A stretch of 64,000 bases of DNA from Haliea sp. (GCA_016704305.1 JADJAL010000002.1:1-64000); one strand, 5' to 3'. Shown: positions 25,503 to 34,329, counted from the stretch's first letter. Numbers and translations are program-made. The notes: a model not told the origin generated them from the sequence alone.

Positions 25503-25574
25503 GGCGCTTGCTCTGCACATGCCCGAAGAGCGAATGAGCTTTTTGAGCGAACGGGCATGTGCAGAGCATGCGCC
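25503..25574 (+). repeat. Conserved-loop hairpin R10 (class B, inverted relative to R9)
   Basis: 23-nt arms (25503-25525 with 25552-25574) pair with one T-T mismatch, around a 26-nt loop containing GAGCGAATGAGCTTTTTGAG. It forms an inverted doublet with R9, 45 bases away, mirroring R7/R8. The outermost GGCGCTTG and loop-proximal CATGCCC are shared with R8, while the arm centre differs (CTCTGCA against GAGGGTA). Confidence 0.87.
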
Positions 25575-25624
25575 GGGGGCGTTGGCGAACCCTACGCGTC
25601 ACTGCGGTTCATCACGAACCTGCC

Positions 25625-26998
25625 TCACTTCCGTGCCAACAGTTGCCGCTGAATCTCCCGCGCAAACAACCACAACCTGTCCTGCCCCCACAAAGCCAAC
25701 AACTCCTTGCCGGTTTCATCGAGCAGCCGGAAGCTGGGCACACCCCACAGGCCCGCGTTGTACATCGCCATGCGATTGGCTTCCAACGGGCTCTCCCAAC
25801 CGGGTTTGCCCACCAGCGGTTTAGCGCGGGTCCAGTCCAGGCCCGCCTGCTCGACCACCTTGCGCAGGCCTTTTTCCTTGTTGATGTTGACGCCTTCGGC
25901 AAACGCACAGCGCAGGAAGGCGCTGATGAGGGCGATGCCTTTGCCCTGCTCCACCGCCCACGGATACAGGGAGTAACCGTTGCGCGCGGGATCGCCGATC
26001 GGATCGTAGAAATTGCCAAAGGGCACGCCGGCGGCGCGTGCTTCCCGCGCGGTATCCCAGAAGATGTACATGCCTTTTTGCCGGGTGGCGGGCACGCCGC
26101 GCATCACCATGGGTAGTACCGGCCGCACCACGAGATTGACACCGGTGTCCTGCGCCAGCGCGACGGCTCTATCAAAGCTGATCGCCGTGTAGGGGCTGCG
26201 CAGCGAGGCATAGATCTCCAGCGTGAGCCTGCCAACATCCTTGAGGACAGCGGGTTCTATGCCGGGCCTCGGCACCAGCGGTGGCGCAGCGGGCTCCCGG
26301 TCGATGCCGAGATCGGCGAAGCGCTGTTCCAGGTGATACAGGCGGTCTACTCCCCAGTACCACTCTTTGCCGTAGTAGAACATCGCGCCTGAATAATGCC
26401 CGAGCTCCTCGCGCCTCGCGGTGCCCGCAGCAATGCGCTCGCTCGCAGTGGCGACGGTTGCGCAACCGTATTGCGCGGCCAGCTGTTGCAACGTCGCCTC
26501 GTCATCCGCCCACAACGCCCGGCCGACGGTTGCCGCGCGTTCGACAAAATCGTGGCTGGCCTGCGCTGCGAGGATGCGCTCGGCAAGTTGCACCAGTTGG
26601 GGGTTCAGTGCGGCGTCGTGGCATGGAAATTCCAGCCCGTATTCCACCGCAACATGCAAGGCATCGTAGCGTGACAGCTGCAACAGCAATTGTGGCTCGG
26701 GGGCATTCTTATCCCGCGGACCTGTGACCAGGTGACATTCTATTTGGATGTCATAGCGCTTGAGCAGTGCGTGCAGCACCTGCGCAGCGAGGTGGCTGTA
26801 ACCGTCCTCAACCTGGTGGAAGTATTCAACGACGTGCGGATTGCCCGATCGAATCCGGGCTTTTTCGACGCTGGCGCGTTGCTTTGCCAGTCGCTGTGGC
26901 GTGCACAGCCGTGTCATCAATACGGACGTTGCCAGGCGCAGCGCCGCGCCGGGATCCATGGTCGCAGCGCCACCCTGCTCCTTGAACTGTTCGGTCAT
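25625..26998 (-). CDS. Tandem DsbA-fold protein (2-hydroxychromene-2-carboxylate isomerase-like)
   Basis: A 457-residue protein with two thioredoxin/DsbA-type halves. The C-terminal half (about 255-450: LEIYASLRSPYTAISFDRAV, NLVVRPVLPMVMRGVPATRQ, KGIALISAFLRCAFAEGVNI, GLWGVPSFRLLDETG) matches HCCA isomerase / kappa-class GST-like proteins. The N-terminal half (about 55-230: VVEYFHQVEDGYSHLAAQVL, CATVATASE) is a diverged copy of the same fold. No CxxC is present, so it is an isomerase- or GSH-binding-like protein, not a disulfide oxidase. It is cotranscribed behind a GST (gap 21 bases), suggesting glutathione-dependent isomerisation of an aromatic or cyclic intermediate. Confidence 0.82.
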   Translation of the reverse strand: MTEQFKEQGGAATMDPGAALRLATSVLMTRLCTPQRLAKQRASVEKARIRSGNPHVVEYFHQVEDGYSHLAAQVLHALLKRYDIQIECHLVTGPRDKNAPEPQLLLQLSRYDALHVAVEYGLEFPCHDAALNPQLVQLAERILAAQASHDFVERAATVGRALWADDEATLQQLAAQYGCATVATASERIAAGTARREELGHYSGAMFYYGKEWYWGVDRLYHLEQRFADLGIDREPAAPPLVPRPGIEPAVLKDVGRLTLEIYASLRSPYTAISFDRAVALAQDTGVNLVVRPVLPMVMRGVPATRQKGMYIFWDTAREARAAGVPFGNFYDPIGDPARNGYSLYPWAVEQGKGIALISAFLRCAFAEGVNINKEKGLRKVVEQAGLDWTRAKPLVGKPGWESPLEANRMAMYNAGLWGVPSFRLLDETGKELLALWGQDRLWLFAREIQRQLLARK

Positions 26999-27019
26999 GC
27001 TATTGCGCTCCGCTGCCAG

Positions 27020-27703
27020 TCATCGCTGCACGATTTTCCCCGCATTTTGTGCAAACTGCTTCGCGGCGTCCTCGTCTTCCAGCAGGTTATCTATTTTCAT
27101 CGGCACCTGCACACCCTGGCATAATCCGGGCTTTTCCTTCATGGCTGACAACCAGCGGTCGAGATTGTCCAGGCCATCCCTGGAGACTCCGGACCATTTG
27201 TACGTGCGCACCCAGCACCAGTTGGCGATATCGGCGATGGAGTAGTCATCGGCCAGCCATTCGCTGTCGCCCAGGCGCCGGTCCAGCACCTCGAACAGCC
27301 GCCGCGATTCGTTCTGGTAGCGGTCGATGGCAGGTTGGATCTTTTCCGGGAAGTAGCGGTAGAACACGTTCGCCTGTCCCATCATGGGGCCGATTCCGCC
27401 CATCTGGAACATCAGCCATTGCAACACCCGTGCACGGCCGGGGCGGTCAGTCGGCAATAATCGGCCGGCTTTTTCGGCGAGATAAATCATGATCGCGCCG
27501 GACTCAAACACCGCGAGGTTGTCGGCCTCCCGGTCCACGATAGCGGGAATCCTGCCATTCGGATTGATCGCCAGATACGCCGCGCTGCGTTGCTCACCGC
27601 TCGCCAGATCCACCGCATGGACTTCGTAGGGCAGGCCGAGTTCCTCCAGCGTGCAGGAGGCTTTATGGCCGTTAGGCGTGGAAGCTGTATACAGTTCGAT
27701 CAT
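27020..27703 (-). CDS. Glutathione S-transferase (YfcG/Ure2p-like)
   Basis: A 227-residue canonical two-domain GST. The N-terminal thioredoxin domain starts MIELYTASTPNGHKASCTLE with NPNGRIPAIVDRE (cis-Pro) and the glutathione gamma-Glu site FESGAIMIYLA. The helical C-terminal domain follows (GGIGPMMGQANVFYRYFPEK, YSIADIANWCWV). The Asn-containing TPNG start and the WLMFQMGGIGPMMGQ segment are typical of the YfcG/Ure2p group, which has disulfide-bond oxidoreductase or GSH-conjugating activity. It precedes the tandem DsbA-fold gene on the same strand and follows the TetR gene by 36 bases. Confidence 0.92.
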   Translation of the reverse strand: MIELYTASTPNGHKASCTLEELGLPYEVHAVDLASGEQRSAAYLAINPNGRIPAIVDREADNLAVFESGAIMIYLAEKAGRLLPTDRPGRARVLQWLMFQMGGIGPMMGQANVFYRYFPEKIQPAIDRYQNESRRLFEVLDRRLGDSEWLADDYSIADIANWCWVRTYKWSGVSRDGLDNLDRWLSAMKEKPGLCQGVQVPMKIDNLLEDEDAAKQFAQNAGKIVQR

Positions 27704-27739
27704 GGTTGCATCCTCTGGTTGATGAGGGTTTCTCTCGGA

Positions 27740-28330
27740 TCAGGTGCGTGAAATAATCCTGTGCAGTAGATCGGCAGTGAGGCGAACACTGGACTTTTTA
27801 CTCAGGCCCTGGTGTTCGCGCAGCCTGTGCCAGTGTTCAAACGATGCAACCGCATCGACCATTTCACGCTCATCCGCAGGCAGGTTTTGTAATTCCGGCA
27901 GCCAGTCGTCAAGATCCTTGCGCAACTGGCGCTGCGCGCGCGCGTACTGCTCGCGCAGTATCGGATAACGCCACAGCTGCGCCTTGGTGGTAAGCAGGTG
28001 ATTGCCAATCGCCTCGAATGCGAGCGCATGCTGTTCTACCGCATGCACCACACGTTCCTCCAGCGAGCCTGCGCGATCGCCGCCGCTGAACAGCCCCTGA
28101 TACTGTTCGCGGATTCGGACATCGGCCGTGGCGAACAGGCTCTCCATGTCGGAAAAATGCCGGAACACCGAGCGGATTCCTACGCCTGCGCGCTCCGATA
28201 CCTGCTGCGCGGTGGGAACAAGCACACCCTCCTCCACCAGTTTCAGCATGGCGTCGATGATGGCTTGTCGACTGCGTTCACTGCGCAGGCGGCGACCATC
28301 GGCCACGTTTTCTACGTTCTGTTTAGCCAT
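27740..28330 (-). CDS. TetR family transcriptional regulator
   Basis: A 196-residue repressor-type regulator. The N-terminal helix-turn-helix (ERSRQAIIDAMLKLVEEGVL, VSERAGVGIRSVFRHFSDM) is typical of TetR. The C-terminal helical domain (HALAFEAIGNHLLTTKAQLW, LRKDLDDWLPELQNL) would bind a small inducer. ATG 28330 starts the conserved protein; in-frame upstream codons to 28423 have no family resemblance. It heads a minus-strand run with the GST and tandem DsbA-fold genes, suggesting local control of the glutathione-dependent steps, with an unknown hydrophobic ligand. Confidence 0.88.
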   Translation of the reverse strand: MAKQNVENVADGRRLRSERSRQAIIDAMLKLVEEGVLVPTAQQVSERAGVGIRSVFRHFSDMESLFATADVRIREQYQGLFSGGDRAGSLEERVVHAVEQHALAFEAIGNHLLTTKAQLWRYPILREQYARAQRQLRKDLDDWLPELQNLPADEREMVDAVASFEHWHRLREHQGLSKKSSVRLTADLLHRIISRT

Positions 28331-28471
28331 TTTTATGCGCGTCCTGGCGGTGAATCGTGCACCACAGTCGGTGTGCGTCGCTCCCGCAAATGACACCATA
28401 GGTGCCATTTGTGTACAAGACATGGGGCACTGTCGCGTCAGCCGTGTGGCTGCCTCGTGACATTGTCGGCA

Positions 28472-29329
28472 TCAACATCTGGCGACGATGTCCTCGGCGA
28501 GGCGCGTGATACCGGCAACCGGATCCTTGCCCAATGCGAGCACCGGCACGATGATGCGTGAAGCGCCGGCAGCTTCGAAGGCCTTTATTGCGTCCAGACC
28601 GCCCTGCATGTTCCACATGCACGAGATCTCGATCTCCGCCGGGTTCCTGCCTATGGCTGCGCAGGCTGCGGCCAGCGGCACCAATTGTTCCGCCAACGCG
28701 CCGGCATTATCCACCGGCAGGAACCAGCCGTCGCCGTGGCGCGCCACGCGCTCATAAATTTTCCCCTTGTTGCCGCCCACGATGATCGGGATGCCGGCTT
28801 TACCGGGGATGGGGTAACTCTTGAATCCGGACCAATCGATAAACTCACTGCGATGCTCCACCACATCACCGGACCAGACTTTTCTCATCGCGGCGACGTA
28901 ATCGTCAAAGCGCGCTCCGCGGCGCTCGTAGGGCACACCCATCGCGTCAAACTCCTCGCGCAGCCAACCGATACCAGCACCGAGCATGAAGCGCCCCCCG
29001 GATACAAAATCCAGGCTGGCCGCCTGCTTTGCGAGCAGCAGTGGGTTGGCCTGGGACAGGATATTGACCCCCGTGCCCAGCTTGAGGGTTTTGGTGTGTG
29101 CGGCGATCGTGGCCAGCGCGATCAACGGGTCGACAAAGTTGGTCTCGGGGCTCGCGCCCATCTTGCCGTCGGCACTGTAGGGATATTTGGACGCGTAGTC
29201 CTGCGGCACCATCACATGTTCAAAGGTCCACACCGATTCGATACCCACTGACTCCGCCAGTTGCGCAAGACCGACGATTTGCTCAACGCTTTTGACACCG
29301 ACGTTGACCGGTACAAGTCCGAATTTCAC
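28472..29329 (-). CDS. LLM class F420-dependent oxidoreductase
   Basis: A 285-residue luciferase-like enzyme: KFGLVPVNVGVKSVEQIVGL, GIESVWTFEHVMVPQDYASK, LATIAAHTKTLKLGTGVNIL, and the hallmark SGGRFMLGAGIGWLREEFDA. IIVGGNKGKIYERVARHGDG follows. I place the start at GTG 29329, preceded by ATAGGAGTC at the right distance. The frame is open further upstream into the GST-like gene only because of indels there. Together with the LLM enzyme at 13860 it points to F420 or flavin chemistry in this catabolic region. Confidence 0.88.
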   Translation of the reverse strand: MKFGLVPVNVGVKSVEQIVGLAQLAESVGIESVWTFEHVMVPQDYASKYPYSADGKMGASPETNFVDPLIALATIAAHTKTLKLGTGVNILSQANPLLLAKQAASLDFVSGGRFMLGAGIGWLREEFDAMGVPYERRGARFDDYVAAMRKVWSGDVVEHRSEFIDWSGFKSYPIPGKAGIPIIVGGNKGKIYERVARHGDGWFLPVDNAGALAEQLVPLAAACAAIGRNPAEIEISCMWNMQGGLDAIKAFEAAGASRIIVPVLALGKDPVAGITRLAEDIVARC

Positions 29330-29343
29330 AGGTTTGACTCCTA

Positions 29344-30471
29344 TCAATGTATGCGGCGCAGGAAACTGCCCCGCAACCAGTTCCAACTGCCCTTTCCGCC
29401 GCTCCAGCCAATGTCGCAACGGAACATTCATCGCAGCGAGGCCACCCACGGATTCCAGCAGTGTATCGGCCCTCGCCCTCTCATCACCCGCCAGCGATTG
29501 ATAGTGCGACCAGGCGCGCTGGAACAGCCACTGGGCGTAACTACTGATGCACCGTTCGCCCGTGGCGGACCCGAAGGTAAATCGATGCATGCCGAGAAAC
29601 CGGGGATACTGCCCCCTGGGGGATTGGCTTCCAGCCAGGCGCTGTTGTGCTCGATAGCATCCAGAACATCCGGCAGGTGATCCTTGCACATCGTCGCCAG
29701 GATCGGCAGCAGTATTTCGGGTATGCGGTCATCCGCGAGGAACTCCCCGGCCAGCGGCTGCGGATTATTCATGCGCTCCACCCAGGCGTACACATGGGGC
29801 GCACGCGCCTGCATCAGCGCCTTGGGGACCGGGTCACGACCCAGGTGCGCGTAGAGCGGACCCATGAACCCGAAGTCACCGATACTGGGGCGAGACCCCA
29901 ACAGGAAATCGAACCTGGCAAAATGCTGATCCAATTGCGCCAGGAATTCCAGGTAGCCCGCCTCAATGCCGGGTATGGTCTGCGCGGTAATCCCCAGCGC
30001 GGGCACCATGCCGCTGAAGGGCCGGGAGGTTTTTGCGCCAATGGCGATTTGCTCCTCGTAACTCGCCGTGGGTGCGCTGAGTTTGCCAAATTCGGACATG
30101 ACGAAGTCATGTTGCTGATCGAGCACGCTCCAGCGGTAATGCATCGCCGGGATAAGCAGCCACTCGTCGCCGTACAACTCAAGCAACAGGGCAACCAGTC
30201 GTTGCACCGGCCCTGCAGGGTACACCGACGCTTGCGGATGTCGTTGCTCGAGAAAATCGATGATGTCGGTTGTGTCCTGTACGTACTCGCCCGCCGCCGT
30301 TTCCAGGACTGGAATGATGGGCGCACCGATTTTCGGGCGGATGATATTCAGGTAGACGTCCCGGCTAGCGACCCTCTCCTCCCAGCGCAGTCCTTTGAAG
30401 CGCAGGTACGCGCGCGCCTTGCCGGTAAACAAAGAGTGTTCGCTGCCGTAAAGAACGTAGTCAACGAGCAT
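29344..30471 (-). pseudogene. Glutathione S-transferase family protein, frameshifted
   Basis: A large GST-like protein (~375 residues) related to the one at 17557-18600. ATG 30471 gives MLVDYVLYGSEHSLFTGKAR, APIIPVLETAAGEYVQDTTD and GSRPSIGDFGFMGPLYAHLG. Near 29610-29621 (CCCCCTGGGGG) the frame shifts, and the family C-terminus continues FLGMHRFTFGSATGERCISS, then YQSLAGDERARADTL. That second frame then runs without a stop into the LLM gene. Dropping one G in the GGGG at 29368-29371 (CCCC on the plus strand) would instead end the GST with a TGA at 29344-29346, just before the LLM ribosome site. It is therefore damaged twice, or fused. Confidence 0.8.
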
Positions 30472-30813
30472 GGGTGGGTCTCCTGTCCACTCGGAGTAGT
30501 TATTGACACAGATAGTGTCATTATTGTGTGGTGTGATCAATCTTCTTGCGACCTATTCCCGCTTTTTTGCCTCTTGAACTAGGTATATAGTTGACCGTGC
30601 TTTAACCTATACTTGCTAAGCTGTTGTTATATAACTGATAGATAGTCGAGTTGCGACATTGAGCTGGTCTTTTCCCGAATGAACTTTATGCCAAAAGCTG
30701 AATCAATAGTGCGTAACTTGGACGCGCAGCGTGCTGTGCTCAAAATACCGGCAACAGCACCGGCAACGCCGCCCACAACACTTCCGACAACGCCCATATC
30801 AGGTGACACTATT

Positions 30814-32940
30814 TTGAATCCTTTGCGATACATCCAGGGCGCGCGCCTCCTGGCCTTCACTGCGGTGTTGTTTGGCTCACTGGCAAATCCCGCCTGGAGC
30901 TTGATGGAATACACGGATGCCCAGCGAGCGACCATCGTCGAAATCGTCGAGCAACTGCAGGAGCGTCATTACGCCAAGCTGGATTACGACGACCAACTGT
31001 CTTCACAACACCTGGATAACTATATTGACGGCCTGGACAGCAGCAAGATGTTTCTCCTCCAGTCCGATATAGCCGAGTTCGAGCAGTATCGTTCGCTGAT
31101 GGATGACGAAGTGCAGGAAGGGAAGGTCGACGCGGGTTTTGCCATCTTTAACCGATTCCATCAGCGTTTGCAGGATAGGCTCGACAAGGTGATCACTACC
31201 CTGCCGGAGGCGGTGGCGGCCATGGATTTTACCGTCGATGAAAGCATTTCCCTCGATCTGGAAAATCGCAAGTGGGCTGCCGACGAAGCAGAGCTGGACG
31301 ATCGTTGGCGCAAGCAGTTAAAGAACCAGGTGCTCAGCCTGAAACTGGCCGACAAGCCGGTCGATGAGATCGTGCCCACCCTGGAGAAGCGCTATAAAAA
31401 CCAGCTGAAAAGTGTCAAGCAATACAACAGCCAGGACGTTTTCCAGATCTACGCCAACGCCCTGACCGAGCTGTACGATCCGCATACCAATTATTTGTCG
31501 CCGCGTTCCACCGAGAACTTCAATATCAATATGAGCCTGTCGCTGGAAGGTATCGGCGCGGTATTGAAGATGGAAGACGAGTACACCAAGGTCAGCAGCC
31601 TGGTGGCCAAGGGGCCGGCGGACAAACAGGGCGAGTTGCACCCGGCCGATCGGATCGTTGCCGTGGGCCAGGGTGAGGACGGCGCGCTGGAAGATGTAAT
31701 CGGCTGGCGACTGGATGAGGTCGTGGAGTTGATACGCGGGCCCAAGGACACGATCGTGCGCCTTGAGGTGGTCCCGGCAAAATCAAAGTCTACCGACGAG
31801 CGCAAAGTCATCACGATTGTGCGCAATAAAGTGAAGCTTGAGGAACAGTCCGCGCAGAAAAAAATCCTTGAAATTCCCCAGGGTGACCAGGTCATAAAGA
31901 TCGGGGTGATCGATATTCCCGCGTTTTACATTGATTTCGATGCAATGCGCCGCAATGAAGCCGACTACAAAAGCACAACAAGGGACGTCAAAAACCTGCT
32001 GCAGGAATTGCAGAACGAGGGTGTTGACGGCATTGTCATTGACTTGCGTAACAACGGCGGCGGCTCCCTGCAGGAAGCCAATGAACTGACGGGCCTGTTT
32101 ATCGAATACGGTCCAACGGTGCAGATCCGTCATTCCTCCCGGCGCGTGTGGCGAGATGGCAAACGCCTGAAAGGCCCCTATTACGAAGGTCCACTGGTAG
32201 TGCTGGTAAATCGCCTGAGCGCCTCGGCCTCCGAGATTTTTGCAGGAGCCATGCAGGACTACCAGCGCGCCATCATCGTGGGCGACCGGTCATTCGGCAA
32301 GGGGACCGTGCAGACGCTCATCCCCCTCACCGAAGGCCAGTTGAAGATCACCGAGAGCAAGTTTTACCGTATTTCCGGCGAGAGCACGCAGCACCGCGGA
32401 GTGGTGCCCGACGTGGAGTTTCCGTCTATCTACAACACCGATGAAATTGGCGAGAGCGCATTGGATCACGCATTGAATTGGGACAACATCAGTCCGATAC
32501 AGCACAGCGATTACGGCGACCTGGCTGCCATATTGCCCGCCCTGCAGTCGCAGTTTCACGAGCGCAGCGGCCTCAATCCCGATTTCGTCTTCCTGGAAGA
32601 CCAGGTCACTCTCGCGCAGCAGACTCGTGAGATCAAAGAGCTGCCGCTGAAAGAATCCGCACGTATCGCGCTGCGCGACAGCCAGGAAGCCAAAGCCCTG
32701 AGTATCGAAAACAAACGGCGCAAGGCAGCGGGAGAGGAATTGCTGACGGCCCTGGAGGTGGACGACGAGGCCACTGATGAGCTGGATGAAGATGCGGAGC
32801 TGGAAGCAGATGAAGACGGCGTCGATGAAGAGGAAGCTGATGATGTCCTGCTCGAGGAAGCCGGGCACGTACTCATTGACGCGCTATTGCTGAAACAACA
32901 AAGCGTGGCACTGAACCATGACAAGAGGGTCGTGAACTAA
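30814..32940 (+). CDS. prc: Carboxy-terminal processing protease Prc (Tsp)
   Basis: Periplasmic S41 protease that degrades proteins by their C-terminus and trims PBP3. From TTG 30814 (AGGTGA at 30801-30806) the product is 708 residues with a signal peptide (LNPLRYIQGARLLAFTAVLFG to NPAWS). An in-frame ATG at 30679 would add 45 Pro/Thr-rich residues. Domain order is helical Prc N-terminus (YDPHTNYLSPRSTENFNINM), PDZ (LSLEGIGAVLKMEDEYTKVS), and protease core with the catalytic Ser in NRLSASASEIFAGAM and Lys in RSFGKGTVQTL. The C-terminus holds an unusual Asp/Glu-rich stretch (about 32750-32865). The stop overlaps the cysG stop on the other strand by 3 bases. Confidence 0.94.
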   Translation: MNPLRYIQGARLLAFTAVLFGSLANPAWSLMEYTDAQRATIVEIVEQLQERHYAKLDYDDQLSSQHLDNYIDGLDSSKMFLLQSDIAEFEQYRSLMDDEVQEGKVDAGFAIFNRFHQRLQDRLDKVITTLPEAVAAMDFTVDESISLDLENRKWAADEAELDDRWRKQLKNQVLSLKLADKPVDEIVPTLEKRYKNQLKSVKQYNSQDVFQIYANALTELYDPHTNYLSPRSTENFNINMSLSLEGIGAVLKMEDEYTKVSSLVAKGPADKQGELHPADRIVAVGQGEDGALEDVIGWRLDEVVELIRGPKDTIVRLEVVPAKSKSTDERKVITIVRNKVKLEEQSAQKKILEIPQGDQVIKIGVIDIPAFYIDFDAMRRNEADYKSTTRDVKNLLQELQNEGVDGIVIDLRNNGGGSLQEANELTGLFIEYGPTVQIRHSSRRVWRDGKRLKGPYYEGPLVVLVNRLSASASEIFAGAMQDYQRAIIVGDRSFGKGTVQTLIPLTEGQLKITESKFYRISGESTQHRGVVPDVEFPSIYNTDEIGESALDHALNWDNISPIQHSDYGDLAAILPALQSQFHERSGLNPDFVFLEDQVTLAQQTREIKELPLKESARIALRDSQEAKALSIENKRRKAAGEELLTALEVDDEATDELDEDAELEADEDGVDEEEADDVLLEEAGHVLIDALLLKQQSVALNHDKRVVN

Positions 32941-34325
32941 ACCTCCACCTCGCCAAACCACGACAGTGTTGCATGCAGGCGTACCACATTCCCGACAATG
33001 ATCAGCGTCGGTGCTGAGGGCTGGGCTCGCGCTACGACGTCAACCATCGTCGCCAGGGTGCCCAGCAAGACTTTCTGCTCCAGGGTGGTACCTCGCTCAA
33101 TCAACGCTACCGGTGTGTCGGGTGATCGTCCATGCGCCTGCAACTGCGCGCATATGTCCGGCAGTCCCACCAGCCCCATGTAAAACACCAGCGTCTCAGT
33201 GGGCGACTGGAACGAACTCCAGTCGTGCTCCACGGAATTGCCCTTGAGATACCCCGCCACAAAGCGCACGGATTGTGCATAATCGCGGTGTGTCAGCGGA
33301 ATACCCGCGTAGCAGGCGGCGCCATTGGCGGCAGTTATTCCAGGCACTACCTGGAAAGGAATCCGGTGTTTGGCCAGCAGTTCGATCTCCTCGCCTCCGC
33401 GGCCAAATATAAAGGGATCGCCGCCTTTCAGTCGCACGACTCGCTTCCCCTGCAGGGCCAGGTCCACCAGCAACTGGTTGATGGTTGTCTGCTCCACGCT
33501 GTGATCGGCGCGGCGCTTGCCCACATAGATCCGCTGTGCATCGCGTCTGGACATATCGACAATGGCCGGGGCTACCAGACGGTCGTAGAGTACGACATCC
33601 GCGCTTTGCAATAATCTTGCCGCCTTGAAGGTGAGCAAATCCGGATCGCCTGGCCCGGCGCCCACCAGATACACCTCGCCCTTGTAAAGTGCCCCGGTGT
33701 CCTGCAGGCGCTCGCGCAGTTGTTCTTCGGCCGCGCTCTCCCTGCCGACCAACACGTGCTCAGCGATCGTGCCCTCCAGGGCCTGTTCCCAGAACAGCCG
33801 GCGCGCGGTGTCCTGCGGTATCGCGCCCTTTACCAGGTCGCGAAAGCGTCCGGCGAATCCTGCCAGTTTCCCGTATGCGGCAGGTACCAACGCCTCAATC
33901 TTGCGGCGCATTATCCGCGCCAGCACGGGACTGCGTCCGCTACTGGTGATGGCGATCAACAGTGGATCACGGTCGACTATGGAAGGAAAAATAAACGTAC
34001 ACAGCTCCGGCGCATCGACCACGTTTACCTGGATGGACTGGCGCACGGCATCGCGAAACACCTGTTCGTTCACCGTCTTGTCGGGCGTGGCCGCCACCAC
34101 CAGAGTCCTGCCGTGCAGATCCGCCTCGCGGTACTCCCGTTGCTGCCACACACCGGTGTTTTCAGCCAGTAGCGCCTGCAGTTCGGCGGTGATCGTCGGC
34201 GCCACGACGGTCAACCCAGCGCCCGCCCGCAGCAGCAGCCGCGCCTTGCGCGTAGCCACATTCCCTCCGCCCACCAGCAGGACCGGTGTTCCAGTCAGTC
34301 GCAGGCAAACCGGGAGAAACTCCAA
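32937..34325 (-). CDS. cysG: Siroheme synthase CysG
   Basis: Trifunctional 462-residue enzyme making siroheme from uroporphyrinogen III. The N-terminal dehydrogenase/ferrochelatase half (about 1-210) starts with the Rossmann motif PVLLVGGGNVATRKARLLLR and contains FIFPSIVDRDPLLIAITSSG and PVLARIMRRKIEALVP. The C-terminal SAM-dependent methyltransferase half (about 215-462) carries VYLVGAGPGDPDLLTFKAAR, LVVLYDRL-type sequence, RLKGGDPFIFGRGGEEIELL and VVPGITAANGAACYAGIPLT. Siroheme serves assimilatory sulfite and nitrite reductases. It lies five bases downstream of serS on the same strand, an order also found in Pseudomonas. Confidence 0.96.
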   Translation of the reverse strand: MEFLPVCLRLTGTPVLLVGGGNVATRKARLLLRAGAGLTVVAPTITAELQALLAENTGVWQQREYREADLHGRTLVVAATPDKTVNEQVFRDAVRQSIQVNVVDAPELCTFIFPSIVDRDPLLIAITSSGRSPVLARIMRRKIEALVPAAYGKLAGFAGRFRDLVKGAIPQDTARRLFWEQALEGTIAEHVLVGRESAAEEQLRERLQDTGALYKGEVYLVGAGPGDPDLLTFKAARLLQSADVVLYDRLVAPAIVDMSRRDAQRIYVGKRRADHSVEQTTINQLLVDLALQGKRVVRLKGGDPFIFGRGGEEIELLAKHRIPFQVVPGITAANGAACYAGIPLTHRDYAQSVRFVAGYLKGNSVEHDWSSFQSPTETLVFYMGLVGLPDICAQLQAHGRSPDTPVALIERGTTLEQKVLLGTLATMVDVVARAQPSAPTLIIVGNVVRLHATLSWFGEVEV

Positions 34326-34329
34326 GGTC

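Noticed and set aside
2898..26000. CRISPR array
   Set aside because: Repeats are long hairpins with variable arms, irregularly spaced, and lack uniform spacers or cas genes.
28472..29689. A single 405-residue LLM protein
   Set aside because: The first ~120 residues match the GST-family C-terminus, and a good ribosome site precedes GTG 29329, so the long frame combines two genes.
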